A stretch of 64,000 bases of DNA. Origin: Terfezia claveryi (taxonomy: Eukaryota; Ascomycota; Pezizomycetes; Pezizales; Pezizaceae). Below the pieces are notes generated by a model. It made no database searches and was not told where the DNA came from. It saw only the letters and a program-made list of their open reading frames with translations. Made by a program: the position numbers and the translations under genes. Numbering within the stretch: position 1 is the stretch's first letter; each line of letters starts with the position of its first letter. This document shows, piece by piece, positions 34,701 through 46,199 of this stretch. The DNA lies in contig WHUX01000113.1 in assembly GCA_015179025.1 (NCBI GenBank), positions 1 through 64,000 on the forward strand, written 5' to 3'.

Positions 34701-36209
34701 GTCTGGGAATGACGTTATTTTTAGGATAAGTTGTTGAGGAGAGCATTCTTGTAGGTAGTAAACAAAATTCTCCCTATCTGCAACCGCCCAAAGAGCTCCC
34801 AGCTTAAATACATAACACTTGCCATTCTTCAATGAAAACTCCAAACCCTTTGCTTCCAGTTGTCCTATTGATATAAGATGAGTATTCGGAAGAAGGTCGG
34901 GGGAATACATCACATCCGAGATTAATATAGTTCCGCATTGTAATTGTAGGATAAGATCTCCTTTTGCAGTCGCATAAATAATCCCATTTGCTGTTTCGAC
35001 TGGTGTTGATTTAATCGTTCGAGTATTCGTAAGGAGTTTAAGATTGCTGGTGTAGTGATTAGAGGCTCCTGAATCGAGCATCCACCGTTGTTTATGTTTT
35101 GCTAAATCAGTCGATTGCATCATACAACAGTGATTAATAACTCCTGTGACATTCTTTCCAATTGGAATACCTCGGACTGCCTTTGCCTGGTTCTTTTGTC
35201 TTCGTTGCTTATGTGTGTCTTCCTGTGATTCAGATGAGGATTCGCAGGAAGAAGAAGAAGAAGAGGATTCTTCAGGAGAAGAAGATTGTTTATCCTTTTT
35301 CTTCTTATGCATCTGTTTTGAGATTCTGTGGGTAGATCGTTGTTTGTGGTATGTCCTGATGTGTTTCTTCTGTGTATCGACCTTGTCACCGTTTCTGCCA
35401 AATCTGCCTCTTTTTCCTCGACTCCGGTTTTGATATTGTGTAGGTCGTAGTTCAGGATGTTTTATCCAACAATCGGTGATGCCATGATTCGATAGTCCGC
35501 AATGTTCGCATTTTTTCCGTGTTTCGTTCTGAGGATTCTTCGCCGCATATGCTACTGGGGCAGGTTGAAACGTAGGGGTAATGGTCTCTGCTGTTTTCTG
35601 TAGTTGGACCATAGCCGTTCGTTTTTGTATCAGCTTCTCTTCTCTCATACATGATTCCCTGATGTCTTTTATATCCAGCGGATTATTGTTGTTGTCCATG
35701 TTGGTAAGAGTAGTGACGAGAGTAGCATATTCTGGGAGAAGGTTTGCTAGAATTTGCCACTTTACTTTCTGATCACTAATATCTTCCCCCAGGTGTTTTA
35801 GGTCAGCTGCTGCGTTCGTGACCTAGTTGATAAATGATAGGACAGTTTGATCAGAACGCTGACTAAGGGAGTTGAACGTCATGGTTAGCTGGAAGATATT
35901 TGCTGAGGAGGAGGATTGAAATAAGCTCTCAAGAGTCTTCCAGGCTTCTCGTGCAGTCATATCGTCAGTCAAAGATGACTGAATTTCAGATTTACATCTG
36001 AAGTAAATCTCTGAAAACGCCCACTTATCAGCCTTTGCCCAGCTGATATTTGCATCTGGTGGTTGTTCATGATCGATGAGGTCGAGAAGACACATTCTCA
36101 TGAGGAGGATCCTCATATTTTTTCTCCATATCCCATAGTTGGTATGGTCAAGCAGGTCAAAGACCAGAGTCTCTCGATGAAGGGACTTTGGGATATCTAG
36201 GTCTTCCAT
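31740..36209 (-). pseudogene. Copia gag-pol polyprotein with two internal stops
   Basis: One frame of 1490 codons, interrupted only by TAG at 35823-35825 (codon 129) and TAA at 31983-31985 (codon 1409). Order: UBN2-like gag N-terminus (NYGIWRKNMRILLMRM); CCHC knuckle CEHCGLSNHGITDC (about residue 234); protease LDSGASNHYTSN; integrase HRRLGH.., CDDC, YADLCGP, HTDGGGEW and NGDAEV; RT NKWVFAIK, YGLKQSARAWW and HVDDILIV; RNase H GYFDASFLDCTASRKSTGAY and LSSTEAEFIAG. After the TAA the frame continues with VADALTKALP and a C2H2-like finger CGLCYGVFPSRNQLYLHIKR. The RT box has His in place of the usual Tyr of YVDD. The pol part (31983-35699) is 1239 uninterrupted codons. Confidence 0.95.
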
Positions 36210-36290
36210 GATGGCTTTTGGAGGGGTTTTGTTGATTGGAAGAGGTTTTTTGGGTGTATCTGTGATGTAGATACAGAGGGCTTCATAACC

Positions 36291-36437
36291 TGATAGAACG
36301 TCTTATTCCTTATCCTCATGATCCTTCTCCAAGATCATGTTCACGTATATCTACATCATGCCAAGCCCGCCAGCCTAGTCGGCTCTGCCATATACAGTAC
36401 ATGTGCCGCTGCCATTGCTGTACATGTGGTACTAACA
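36291..36437 (-). repeat. Copia 5' LTR
   Basis: Partner of 31061-31207. The primer-binding site lies immediately downstream on the minus strand (36278-36290). Confidence 0.95.
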
Positions 36438-36505
36438 GCTTTACTGCATAAGCGCGGCCTGGTCTTAGAACTGACAAGGACCGTTGTTCGCCAGTAGATG
36501 CGGTA

Positions 36506-36740
36506 TGTCAACGCCTTGATATCCAATGACGAGTCTTACAGTCACAGTTTACTAATCGCCTTATAACTTTCAATCCCCATACTAACCCAACATCTCGTTT
36601 CATATCAAACTCTCCTATAGTACTAACTGTTACTATATTCACAGCAACAGGAATACATGTAGGACCAATAGATCTTTTAGCTATATGAAAAAAGATATCT
36701 TTAGAGGAATGAGCCAAACGCTTGGTAGAAGGCCATTACT
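36506..36740 (+). pseudogene. Gypsy A gag, second part
   Basis: The frame left at 28952 resumes here directly after the TA duplication (VCQRLDIQ, then LQSQFTNRLITF). It runs to EGHYY at 36740, where element E3 interrupts the zinc knuckle. Confidence 0.75.
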
Positions 36741-37224
36741 ATCATCAGCAAAAAAAAAGTTTGCGTCAGGTGCTTCGGAAGCACATGAAGCTCTTTTGCA
36801 AAACTCGAGATTCAGAAGCCAACTATAGCCATGCGCTCCGTCCTGACGCAAATCATTTAAATTAATATTTCCTGACGCACAATTATTTTATAATACTTTC
36901 CCTATGCAACTAATTTTAATCCATATTTCCTGATGTACACCTATCTTATAATACTTACACTGCGCAGCTAATTTAAATCCATATTTCATGACACGCACCT
37001 ATTATATCATACGCACATGAAGTATTGTTCTTCCTGTACGCATGCAAAATCTCACTATGTTTAAGTTCACCATCTGACGCAAATAGTCGGCTAGTATAGG
37101 CGCGGCCTTGCGATCGCTTGATACCTGCATTCTATGCATTTCCAAAAATGTAATTGATTCTGATAATATCTCTAAAACTAGCTAGCTAAACACGCGTAAA
37201 ACAAAAATCACTGCCCAAATCAGT

Positions 37225-38240
37225 CTCATATCACCGTGCAAATAAGCCTGGTATCCACCGTGCAAATCGACCTAGAAATCAACCTGCAAATCAGCCTGGA
37301 ATCCACCGGGCAAATCGACCTAGAAATCAGCGTGCAAATCAGCCTGGAATCTACAATGCAAATCGACCTAGAAATCAGCGTGCAAATCAGCCTGGAATCC
37401 ACCGTGCAAATCGACCTAGAAATCAGCGTGCAAATGAGCCTGGAATCGAGCGAGCAAATCAGCCTGGATATCACCGAGCAAATGAGCCTGGAATCGAGCG
37501 ACTAGCAAATGAGCCTGGAATCGAGCGACTAGCAAATGAGCCTGGAATCGAGCGAGCAAATCAGCCTGGAATCGAGCGAGCAAATGAGCCTGGAATTGAG
37601 CGAGCAAATCAGCCTGGATATGAGCGAGCAAATGAGCCTGGAATTGAGCGAGCAAATCAGCCTGGAATCGAGCGAGCAAATCAGCCTGGATATGAGCGAG
37701 CAAATGAGCCTGGAATCGAGCGAGCACATGAGCCTGGATATGAGCGAGCAAATGAGCTTGGAATCGAGCGAGCAAATCAGCCAGGAATCGAGCGAGTAAA
37801 TCAGCCTGGATATGAGCGAGCAAATGAGCCTGGAATCGAGCGAGCAAATCAGCCTGGAATCGAGCGAGTAATTAAAATCAGCCTGGATATGAGCGAGCAA
37901 ATGAGCCTGGAATTGAGCGAGCAAATGAGCCTGGAATTGAGCGAGCAAATCAGCCTGGAATCGAGCGAGCAAATCAGCCTGGATATGAGCGAGCAAATGA
38001 GCCTGGAATCGAGCGAGCACATGAGCCTGGATATGAGCGAGCAAATGAGCCTGGAATCGAGCGAGCAAATCAGCCTGGAATCGAGCGAGCAAATGAGCCT
38101 GGAATCGAGCGAGCACATGAGCCTGGATATGAGCGAGCAAATGAGTCTGGAATTGAGCGAGCAAATGAGCCTGGAATTGAGCGAGCAAATGAGTCTGGAA
38201 TTGAGCGAGCAAATTAGCTTAGAAATCACCGTGTAAATGA
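37225..38240. repeat. 24-bp minisatellite core of E3
   Basis: From 37440 on, about 33 copies of GAGCGAGCAAATGAGCCTGG plus AAT(C/T). 37225-37440 is a related block in which units pair into 48-bp repeats with GACCTAGAAATCAGCGTGCA. Single-base variants (GAGC/CAGC, TCGAG/TTGAG, GATATGAG) recur in patterned order. Open frames on both strands arise from the multiple-of-three unit. Confidence 0.9.
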
Positions 38241-38819
38241 GCCTAGAATCCAGCGAGCAAACCAGCCTACATATCCGCGTGCATAGCTGCCTACTGAGCA
38301 TTCAATATCAACGACCATATCAACCTCGATGTCCGCATTCACGAGACCACAAATCAGCGTCGTAACAAGCTCCCTATGATGGTGCGGTGGCCTTAGGAAG
38401 GAATGACAGGAAAAAACCTCTAAGTCCCAGGCGGCCACACTTTTGAAATAGGGGATTGGAGATCCCCCAGCCCCTTAATGTGTCTTAGAACTTGTTCCGT
38501 GTGCTGTCTTAGAACCTGCATGGCGTTGTCTAAGAACCTGCTCTATAGAAGGTGTCGAATGGAGCTCCTCTACTTATGTGAACAATCTAGTACAGAGGGG
38601 GAAATAGCTGGATGTAGTACATTTAAACATGGGATTTATCATAGTCTCGGCACCGATTTATCATGTATTGAATTCATGTTTTTGTGCCCTGTGTATATGT
38701 GCATTCGCGGCCTTTAATTCATGCATTTGTGGCCTCCCCAAATATGTATAAATACATACATAGTCAGAGGCTGCGAATGCATGAACTCATATATATATAG
38801 AGGCCGTGAATATATGAAT

Positions 38820-38995
38820 AGTAGGGGATACAGATAGGAAGCACGAGATGCAACCTGGCTACCAGGAAGCATGGGATGCAACGTGCAAGCCAGAGGACGC
38901 AACCTCGCTAACAGAAAGTACAGGATGCAACCTCGCTGACAGGAAGCATGGGACGCAAACTGGCTGACAGGAAGCACAGGACGCAACCACCTAAA
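38820..38995. repeat. 28-bp tandem repeat in E3
   Basis: Six imperfect copies of AGGAAGCA(C/T)GGGA(T/C)GCAACCT followed by (C/G)GCTGAC. One copy is shortened. It lies next to the right terminus of E3. Confidence 0.8.
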
Positions 38996-39064
38996 TGATG
39001 GGAAGCGACCTGATGCATATGAAGATGTCGTGCGTCCTGACGCCAATTTTTTTTTGCTGATGAT

Positions 39065-42000
39065 TATTGTAGTGTATTAGGTCATAGAGTAAAGACTTGT
39101 CCTCAAACCCAACGTTATCCTGTTCAGGTAGTAGAAGCTACTATACATAAACTAACTCTACTAATACTAAAAGAATAGCCTCACTTCAGCAGGATGGCAC
39201 TAATGTGAAGCTATCAAAATCTTCTCTCTGTATTTTCAGTTTATCATTATGCCCTATGTCAGAAGAAGAATTGGAAGGAAATCATCTTGTAGTTACTTGT
39301 GAAATAAAAGATAATAATAACCTTATTCTTACATATGTACTCATAGATTATGGAGCAATAGGGTATGCATTTATAGATTAAGATTTTGCAAGCCATTACA
39401 AACTTCTACTATATAAACTAAGAAAACCTCGAATACTGGAAGTAATCTATAGATAACTAATCAAATCTGGAATTATTACTCATATGACAAAAATACAAAT
39501 GACTATTGGGTAATACTATGAACAACTATTCTTATTTGTTACTAAACTTAGATATTATCTCTTAGTATTGGAAATACCTTAGCTACACTATTATAATGTT
39601 AGTATCTAATTCGCACGAAATACAATTACCTTTAATTCTGAATATTGTATATAACACTACTGTCAAAAACCCTTATCAATTACTAGGATTTCTATACCGA
39701 TTCCATAGTGAACTTAAATTGCCATATTAGCTGGCTCCACATTTAGCAGACAAATCAAAAAAAGGAAAGGAATAGAACAACCCTTCTAGTTCACTATTTA
39801 CGAGCTCTATCAAGCTCTCAAGCTAGCTAAATAAGAACATTACAGTAAAGATGATAAAATATAAAAACTTCTTCCTACAGAATACCACAAATAATTGCTC
39901 CTCTTTAAGAAAGCTATTGCAGAAGTACTTCTACCCCACCGATCCTATAATCATAAAATTCTACTAAAAGAAGGACTTATACCATTATTCAGACCTCTAT
40001 ATTGCTATTCCAAACTAGAACTACAAGTCCTTAAAGAATGGATAGATGAAAACTTCTCAAAAGGATTCATATGCACTTTATTATCACCTGTAGAAGCACC
40101 TATATTAATCATCAAGAAAAAAGATAGGTTATTGTACTTATGTACTGATTATGGAGGACTAAACGATGGTACTATTAAGAACTAATATCTATTGTCTTTG
40201 ATACATGAAATACTCACTAGACTATCAAAAGCTCATTACTATACAATGCTAGACATCTGAACTACATATAACCTAATTAGAATGGTAGAAGGGGAGGAAT
40301 GGAAAATAGTATTTCGAAAATGCTACAGCCTATTTGAAATATTCATCATACTATTTGGCCTTACAAATGCCCTAGCCAGTTTCTAATATTTTATTAATAA
40401 CATTCTCTACCTATTTCTAGATAATTTCTATATAACTTACTTAGACAATATTTTAATATATAGTGATATACTAGAAGAATATAAACACCATGTATCAAAG
40501 ATATTAGAAGTACTACAAAAAGCCAGACTATACCTAAAACCAGAAAAATGTGAATTCTATAAAACAAAAGTACAATATCTCAGTATGATAATATCTGAAA
40601 ATGGCATATAAATAGACCCTACAAAAATTAAAGCCATTGTCAATTGGGAATCCTCAATTAACTTATATAATGCTAAATCTTTTTTAGGATTTGCTAATTT
40701 CTATCAATGGTTTATCAAAGATTTTTCCTTTATAGTAGCATTCATAGTAAAGCTTACCAACAAAGATATACTATAGAAATGGGATAATGAATGTGAATCT
40801 GCATTCCAACACCTCAAAAAACCATTTATTACTGCTCCTATCCTCCAACATTTTGACCCAGACACCAAAATACTTATAGAAGCTAATACTTCTAACAACA
40901 TTTCTGCTGGAATACTGTCACAATGCAACAAGAATAGAATACTACATCCTGTAGTATACTTCTTAAAGAAACATTCCCCAGCTATGTGCAACTATGAAAT
41001 ATACAACAAAGAATTAATGGCAATTGTACAATACTTTAAAGAATGGAGACCAGAACTAGAATCTATGATACATCCCATTAAAGTACTCTCCGACCAATAA
41101 AATCTAGAATATTTCATGTCTACAAAACTATTAAATAAATACTAAGCTAGATAGTTAGAGTATTTATTCCGCTTTAACTTCAAAATAATCTACCGACCAG
41201 GAAAATCTACTGGAAAACTAGATGCCCTCACAAGAAGGTCAGGAGACCTTCCTAAAGAAGGGAATGAATGTACACAATTCCAATACTAAGTAGTATTAAA
41301 ACCCTATAACCTAGCAATAAATACGACAATAAAAGAGGGCCAATTTATTAAGGACTTGTTCCAACAGGGATTTGCTATTGATCCGGTACTACTAGAAACA
41401 TTGAAGAAACTTCAATAGGGACAAAAACAATCAAAGGATATCTCATTAGCAGAATGTAAAGAGGATAATAGCAAGTTGAGATTTCGGGGGAAAATTTATA
41501 TACCAAACTATAATCCTTTGAAGCTATGATTAATTGAATATCACCACATAACCCTAATAGTAGGACATCTAGGGCGTTCTAAAACTCTGGAATTATTATC
41601 ATAACAATACTATTAGCCACAAATGTATAAAGAAGTAGATCATTATATTCGCAATTATCATCCCTGTCAATGATTAAAAATGTTATAACATGCTTCTTCC
41701 AGAATCCTATGACCATTATCAATACTGCAAGGGGCTTGGCAAGATATTTCAATAGATTTTATTATAGGACTATCTTGGTCAAATGGACATAATACAATTC
41801 TAGTAGTAGTTTACTAGTTAACAAAAATATGTCACTTTATATCTTATCAAGATACTACTACAGCTAAAAAACTGGTAGATCTTTATACAAGACATATTTT
41901 CCGACTTCATAGTTTACCTAAAACAATCATTTTAGATAGAGGAATACAATTTATTACAAAATTTTAGAAGATATTATATCAAATCCTTTAGGTGAAGTCA

Positions 42001-42830
42001 TTAGTTTCAAGCCCATTCCACCTACAAACTGATAGTCAAATGGAATGGATAAATACCATACTAGAACAGTACCTATGTATATACGTTAATTATCTACAAG
42101 ATGATTGGGAAAATTGGCTTTATCTAGCTAAATTTGTATCAAACAATCAAGTATTAGAAACAATAAGGATATCCCTATTCCTTACTAACTATAGTAGAGA
42201 TTCATACTGACAATTTGATTTGTCAATTACACTAAATGAACAAGAAGAATAGAATGCCATAAAATTAACCATACAGATAAAAGAACTCATGGAACATCTG
42301 CAATATGAAATGGCAAGAGCTCAAGTAAAGCAATAAAAACAAGTAGACAAATGATAGAAACCAGCACTCATATTCAAAGAAAGAGATTTAGTATGATTCA
42401 ATGCATAACATATTACTACACAATGACCAAGTAAGAAGTTAGATTATAAACATATAGAACTATAAAAAATATCGAAAGTCATATCCCTGTATACCTATAA
42501 ACTTGACTTTCTACCTACAATTTAATATTATTGGATTCAGCATATCTCACTCCTAGATCCTGCAGATAATAATCATCTACCTAGATAGAAGAATTCTCTA
42601 CCTCCATCTATTATAATTGACAATAAAGAAGAATAGCATGTAGAAGAAATTCTAAATTCACAGATACGATGGAAAAAACTCCAATACTTGATCAAGTAGG
42701 TAAGTTATGATAACCTAGACTGGGAACTAGCTATCAATATTAATAAATTAAAAGTTATTGATCAATTTCATGCTCTGTACTCCGATAAGCCAGGACCCCT
42801 ACCTGAAGACACAACTAGTTAAAGCCTTAG
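39065..42830 (+). pseudogene. Gypsy A gag end and pol with chromodomain
   Basis: The gag knuckle resumes with YCSVLGHRVKTCPQ. Protease LIDYGAIGYAFID lies near 39350 (DSGA changed to DYGA). RT spans about 39895-40600, with LKEWIDENFSKGFI, LCTDYGGLND and the catalytic box YLDN at 40438-40449 in place of YxDD. RNase H is near 40870 (the catalytic Asp reads as Glu in LIEANTSN). Integrase has the H-H..C-C part near 41540-41680, ISIDFIIGLSWS, ILDRGIQF and LQTDSQMEWIN. A chromodomain lies at about 42635-42790 (VEEILNSQIRWKKLQYLIK, then DLDWELA). Stops are frequent, mostly TAG, TAA and TGA where Trp, Gln or Arg is expected. Confidence 0.85.
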
Positions 42831-42869
42831 AGGACTTTGGCTTTAAAGAGGAGATACTATTATAGGCTA

Positions 42870-43369
42870 TGTCATAGAACTTTGTTATAGACTTTATCAC
42901 AGATTCTGTCATGACTTTGTCATGAACTTTATCACTGATTCTGTTATAGAATCTATCATGGACACTGTTATAGAATCTGTCATGGATTATCACCTGCAAT
43001 CACAAGGAATAGTTATTACACTTTAAGAGTCAGACAGAGTTTAGTCTGAGTCTCAGATTGATGAGATATTGAGTATCATATATGTAATCTTCTTTATATA
43101 TGTGATGATATCATAGAGCAAACAGCTATATATATATTAGGTTATAGTTGTATTCTTTATTTTTGCTTTTCACACAATATCTTATATATCAAGTCTTTTA
43201 TATAAGTTACCTTTTATCTATAGTCTATGTCTATACTATTGTCTACCAAACTCACAATAATACATATAGCAACTTGAAAGTATACTACACTAGTATGGTA
43301 TAGTTTGGCTATTACATGCGCTTCTTAAAGTCATGTTCATAGCTAATTGTCTATGCCATAGCCTATGCT
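42870..43369 (+). repeat. Gypsy A 3' LTR
   Basis: Begins TGTCATAGAACTTTG and matches 27560-28059 throughout, with scattered transitions and a few indels. Confidence 0.8.
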
Positions 43370-45548
43370 ATTCCAGTCGGCTATATTAATTGCTTTAATT
43401 AAAGAAGAATAGTCATATAATCAGCTCATATATTGTAACAACCGTGTGTTCAGTTGTCATCACCTGCGATCACAGGTGACGGGTCATTGCCATTGTTGTC
43501 TTTGTCTTTGTCATCACCTGTGATCGCAGGTGATGGGTTATCATTATCGTTACCTTTTCCTTGGCTTCCGAGATAGGGAAGCTTATTCCCCCCATTGCCC
43601 TGACCGAGTTATGTATATATAGAGCCTGTCCCTCATACTGTCATTGGATCCCCATCCAACGTCTTATATACCGAATACAGGACCTTGCTTCCCCCAGCGC
43701 TTGTGCACCTCCCTTGTGCACATCCTTGTCTCGAACAAACAACTCTGCAGTATAGCTGCCTCCTTTGACACACACGGCAACTGCCTCCGCGTGTCTCGTG
43801 TCCCTTGCCATCTGCCTCTCTTGCCTCTTGCCTCTTGCCTCTTGCCCTTGCCCCCCATCTCAGTCTTCCACTGGTCACACACGTAGCGCTCCTACGTGTG
43901 TGATTGCCCCTTGCCACTTCCCCGGCGTACCCCTTGGTCGCCTTGTTCCCCAGAGCCCTCGTTACATATATCAAGTAAAGTTATATGAAGCTTCAAAAGA
44001 AGATATTGCTCTACTACCTATACTAAATACATCTTGATAATAATACCCTTGGAATAAAAATTAGAGTTGTAGTCTATGCAAAGATCACAATTAATGACCA
44101 AAAACAGGATTTAATTCTAGCAGCAATCCTAGCACCAAACCCAATACTAAAAAACAGAAGGACTCAGATTGGGACACTATTACAAAAAAATTGGATTAGA
44201 AGATGAAGATATAATTAATTAGAGATAAGAAATGTTTATAGTGTTGGAACTCTAGATACTCCTATAAAGACTGTAGGAAGTAATAAAATAAGGTACCCAT
44301 ATACACTGTCATATAAGATTTAGCTATGTTAGTAGCAACTAAGGATAAAACCAATAAGGATAAAATCAAGGAATGACCTTTGTCAAGAAAGGTACCTGAT
44401 TTTAGTAAGGTATTTGTTCAGGCTAACGAACACCCCATACTAGCTTTAATTAATCTCCAAATAAAGAAAGAAGACTTAATTAATTCTTAATTTGTATACC
44501 TATACAAAATACTAACCAGAAGTATTGAGAAGAAATCATTAAGCCCGATAATTAAAGGCTCAAAAGAAATAATAGATAAAGCTTGTACTATTAAATTAGA
44601 TTAGATAGGTTATACAGAAGAATGAAAGTTCTATGTAGCTCATTTGTCAAGATAGGATATGATTTTGCAAGAACCCACTTTTAGTAAAGTAAAAGTAATA
44701 ATTTCTGCTTATTAGGAACCAGTTACTATCCAACTGAAAATATTCTTAGAATCTAGCTAAATATATGGAAAGGAACTAGAACTATAGCAAATGGTATAAG
44801 ATCAGTATATACTTAAGTTAGCTATGAATTAATTATAGATTATAGTAAACCTGATAATTGGGAATTTATTAGTGATATGGAAGATACTGATTTAGAAAGA
44901 GGACTCATAACAGCTGTTTCTACTGTATAGAAACAATTCAACCCTGTAATGGAGTTTCCTTTATTATTTCTAAAGACAATTCTATGGGAATTACTACCAC
45001 TAAGAAAAATTAATTACTCTATCAAATCAAAACCTAGAGCTACTTAGATACCATAATAGTGACCCTTAGGACATTAATTTACACAACAAATCCATAACAA
45101 ATGAATTGAGAAAGAAGTATCAGGTCACATATATAGAGTAGAAAATGACACAAATACTATAGTTATATTTACTATTACTAAATAAAACAAGCTGGAAGAA
45201 GCTAGATATGTCAATAACTATCAAGAGTGCAATTTAGCCATTGAATGAGACCATACCCTACTACCAGATATTAATGAAACTATTAAACTAGTAGCAGAGA
45301 ATCCAATTTGGACTAAGCTTGACTTAGCCAATAGATTTTTTAATGTCTGAAAGAATAAGAAATCAGAGTAATACTCTACTTTTCTGTATTACCTAGGATA
45401 TTTTAAAAGTAGAGTCATACAACAAGAGAATCATAATGCACCAGCTACCATGGTTCATGTTATACATGAAATTTTTAAAGATATGGTCTATAAAGATTTA
45501 ATTATCTATATTGATGATATTATTATTTTTTCCAAAACATATGAGAAA
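43370..45548 (+). pseudogene. Gypsy C remnant, gag to RT
   Basis: The plus-strand reading resumes on both sides of the LTR at 43434-43966 (KEE.SYNQLI before; VKLYEASKEDIALLPIL after). Further on it shows RT blocks PIWTKLDLANRFFN (about 45310), YYLGYFKSRVIQQENHNAPA, and the intact box IYIDDIIIFSKTYEK (about 45510-45548). It is then cut by the LTR of Gypsy B. Many stop codons interrupt it. Confidence 0.7.
43434..43966 (+). repeat. LTR-B copy, probably a solo LTR
   Basis: 533 bp, TGTAACAACC ... CTCGTTACA, with flanks CATAT and TATAT. It matches 45549-46105 and 27195-27545 in inverse orientation but is GC-richer and hardly mutated. Coding sequence of Gypsy C lies on both sides and no internal Gypsy B sequence adjoins it, so a solo LTR is the simplest reading. 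It holds a TATATATAG box (about 43614) and two hairpins of the CACCTG..CAGGTG type at 43461-43478 and 43516-43533. Confidence 0.8.
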
Positions 45549-46105
45549 TATAATATGGGCTCTAGTGGACAAGGCAACCAAGAGGTACGCTAGGAGCAAG
45601 GCAAGGGTAGGGCTAGGGTAACACATATGTAGGAACGCTACATGTATGACTAGGGAAAGGCTGGAATAGGGGATAAGGGCAAGAGGTAAGAGATATGCAA
45701 AAGCAATTACTATGTGTATTAGAAGGAGGGAGCTATTGCTATGGAGTTGCTTATAGGACAAGGGGGGTGTACAGAGAAGGTACACTAGCACAGGGGAAGC
45801 AAGGTCCCATATTGGGTATATAAGATATTAGATAGGGATCCAATGATAGTATGAGAGACAGGGTCTATATATATAAAATTTTGTTAGGGCAATCAGGGAA
45901 ATAAGCTTCCCAAGATCCCTATCTCAGAAGGCAAGCAAGGTAATGATAATAATAACCAATCACCTATATCATAGGTGATACCGAGGGCAATAATAATGAT
46001 AACTCATCACCTGCAGTCCCAGATAATGACAAAAATAATAATGGCAATAACCCATCACCTGCATTACAGGTGATGATGAGGACAACTGAGCACACAGTTG
46101 TGATA
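45549..46105 (-). repeat. Gypsy B 3' LTR
   Basis: Aligns over its length with the plus-strand LTR at 43434-43966. The first bases on the minus strand read TATCACAACTGTGTG against TGTAACAACCGTGTG. C-to-T type differences dominate. Confidence 0.8.
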
Positions 46106-46199
46106 CTATCCCCCCTTTAGGCTAGGGCTCCAGTGACTAAAAGGCCTGGGTATAACAACTGGCAAAATCAATACAGAAAACAATAACAAGGGTAAAAAT

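Larger units (their letters stand above)
31061..36437 (-). mobile_element. Young Ty1/Copia retrotransposon (5377 bp)
   Basis: The two 147-bp LTRs (31061-31207 and 36291-36437) differ at one base (A at 31190, G at 36420). The target duplication GCTTT is at 31056-31060 and 36438-36442. Next to the 5' LTR (36278-36290) the minus strand reads GGTTATGAAGCCC, close to the complement of the anticodon arm of initiator tRNA-Met, the half-tRNA primer used by many Copia elements. A purine-rich tract GAGGGGAGG abuts the 3' LTR at 31208-31216. It inserted into the right TIR of the pogo element. Confidence 0.95.
28955..36503 (+). mobile_element. Pogo-type DNA transposon, split by a Copia insertion
   Basis: The ends read CCGCATCTACTGGCGAACAA at both termini in inverse orientation and are flanked by TA at 28953-28954 and 36504-36505. 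Removing the element and one TA rejoins the Gypsy A gag frame. The TIRs are about 170 bp: 28955-29130 pairs with 36503-36438 plus 31060-30945. Without the Copia element the transposon is 2167 bp. The right TIR has an extra copy of a 21-bp segment (TGCTAGTCTAGCTTGCTTTA) at 31021-31060. Confidence 0.9.
36743..39062. mobile_element. Element E3: CATCAG-family element with minisatellite core
   Basis: The ends are CATCAGCAAAAAAAAAGTTT and, from the right, CATCAGCAAAAAAAAATTGG. AT is on both sides (36741-36742 and 39063-39064). Removing the element and one AT gives back the gag knuckle spacing EGHYYYCSVLGH, which fits the usual ExGxCxYCxxxGH spacing. The interior has a repeat of about 65 bp (36860-37010), the 24-bp array (37225-38240), a segment shared with E1 and E2 (38390-38610, around CTAAGTCCCAG and GGAGCTCCTC) and 28-bp repeats (38820-38995). 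No transposase. Confidence 0.9.
27560..43369 (+). mobile_element. Gypsy A: chromodomain Ty3/Gypsy retrotransposon, heavily mutated, with nested insertions
   Basis: Bounded by two LTRs of about 500 bp. The gag-protease-RT-RNase H-integrase-chromodomain order can be followed on the plus strand through dozens of TAG, TAA and TGA codons. Two insertions (28955-36503 and 36743-39062) account for about 9.9 kb of the 15.8 kb. The LTRs differ at many sites, mostly C/T and G/A, consistent with an old and RIP-like mutated copy. Confidence 0.85.

Noticed and set aside
37416..38301. Long overlapping ORFs on both strands
   Set aside because: All lie in the 24-bp minisatellite of E3 and are open in several frames at once.
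43561..44037. ORFs in the LTR at 43434-43966
   Set aside because: LTR sequence shared with two other LTR copies where they are not conserved.
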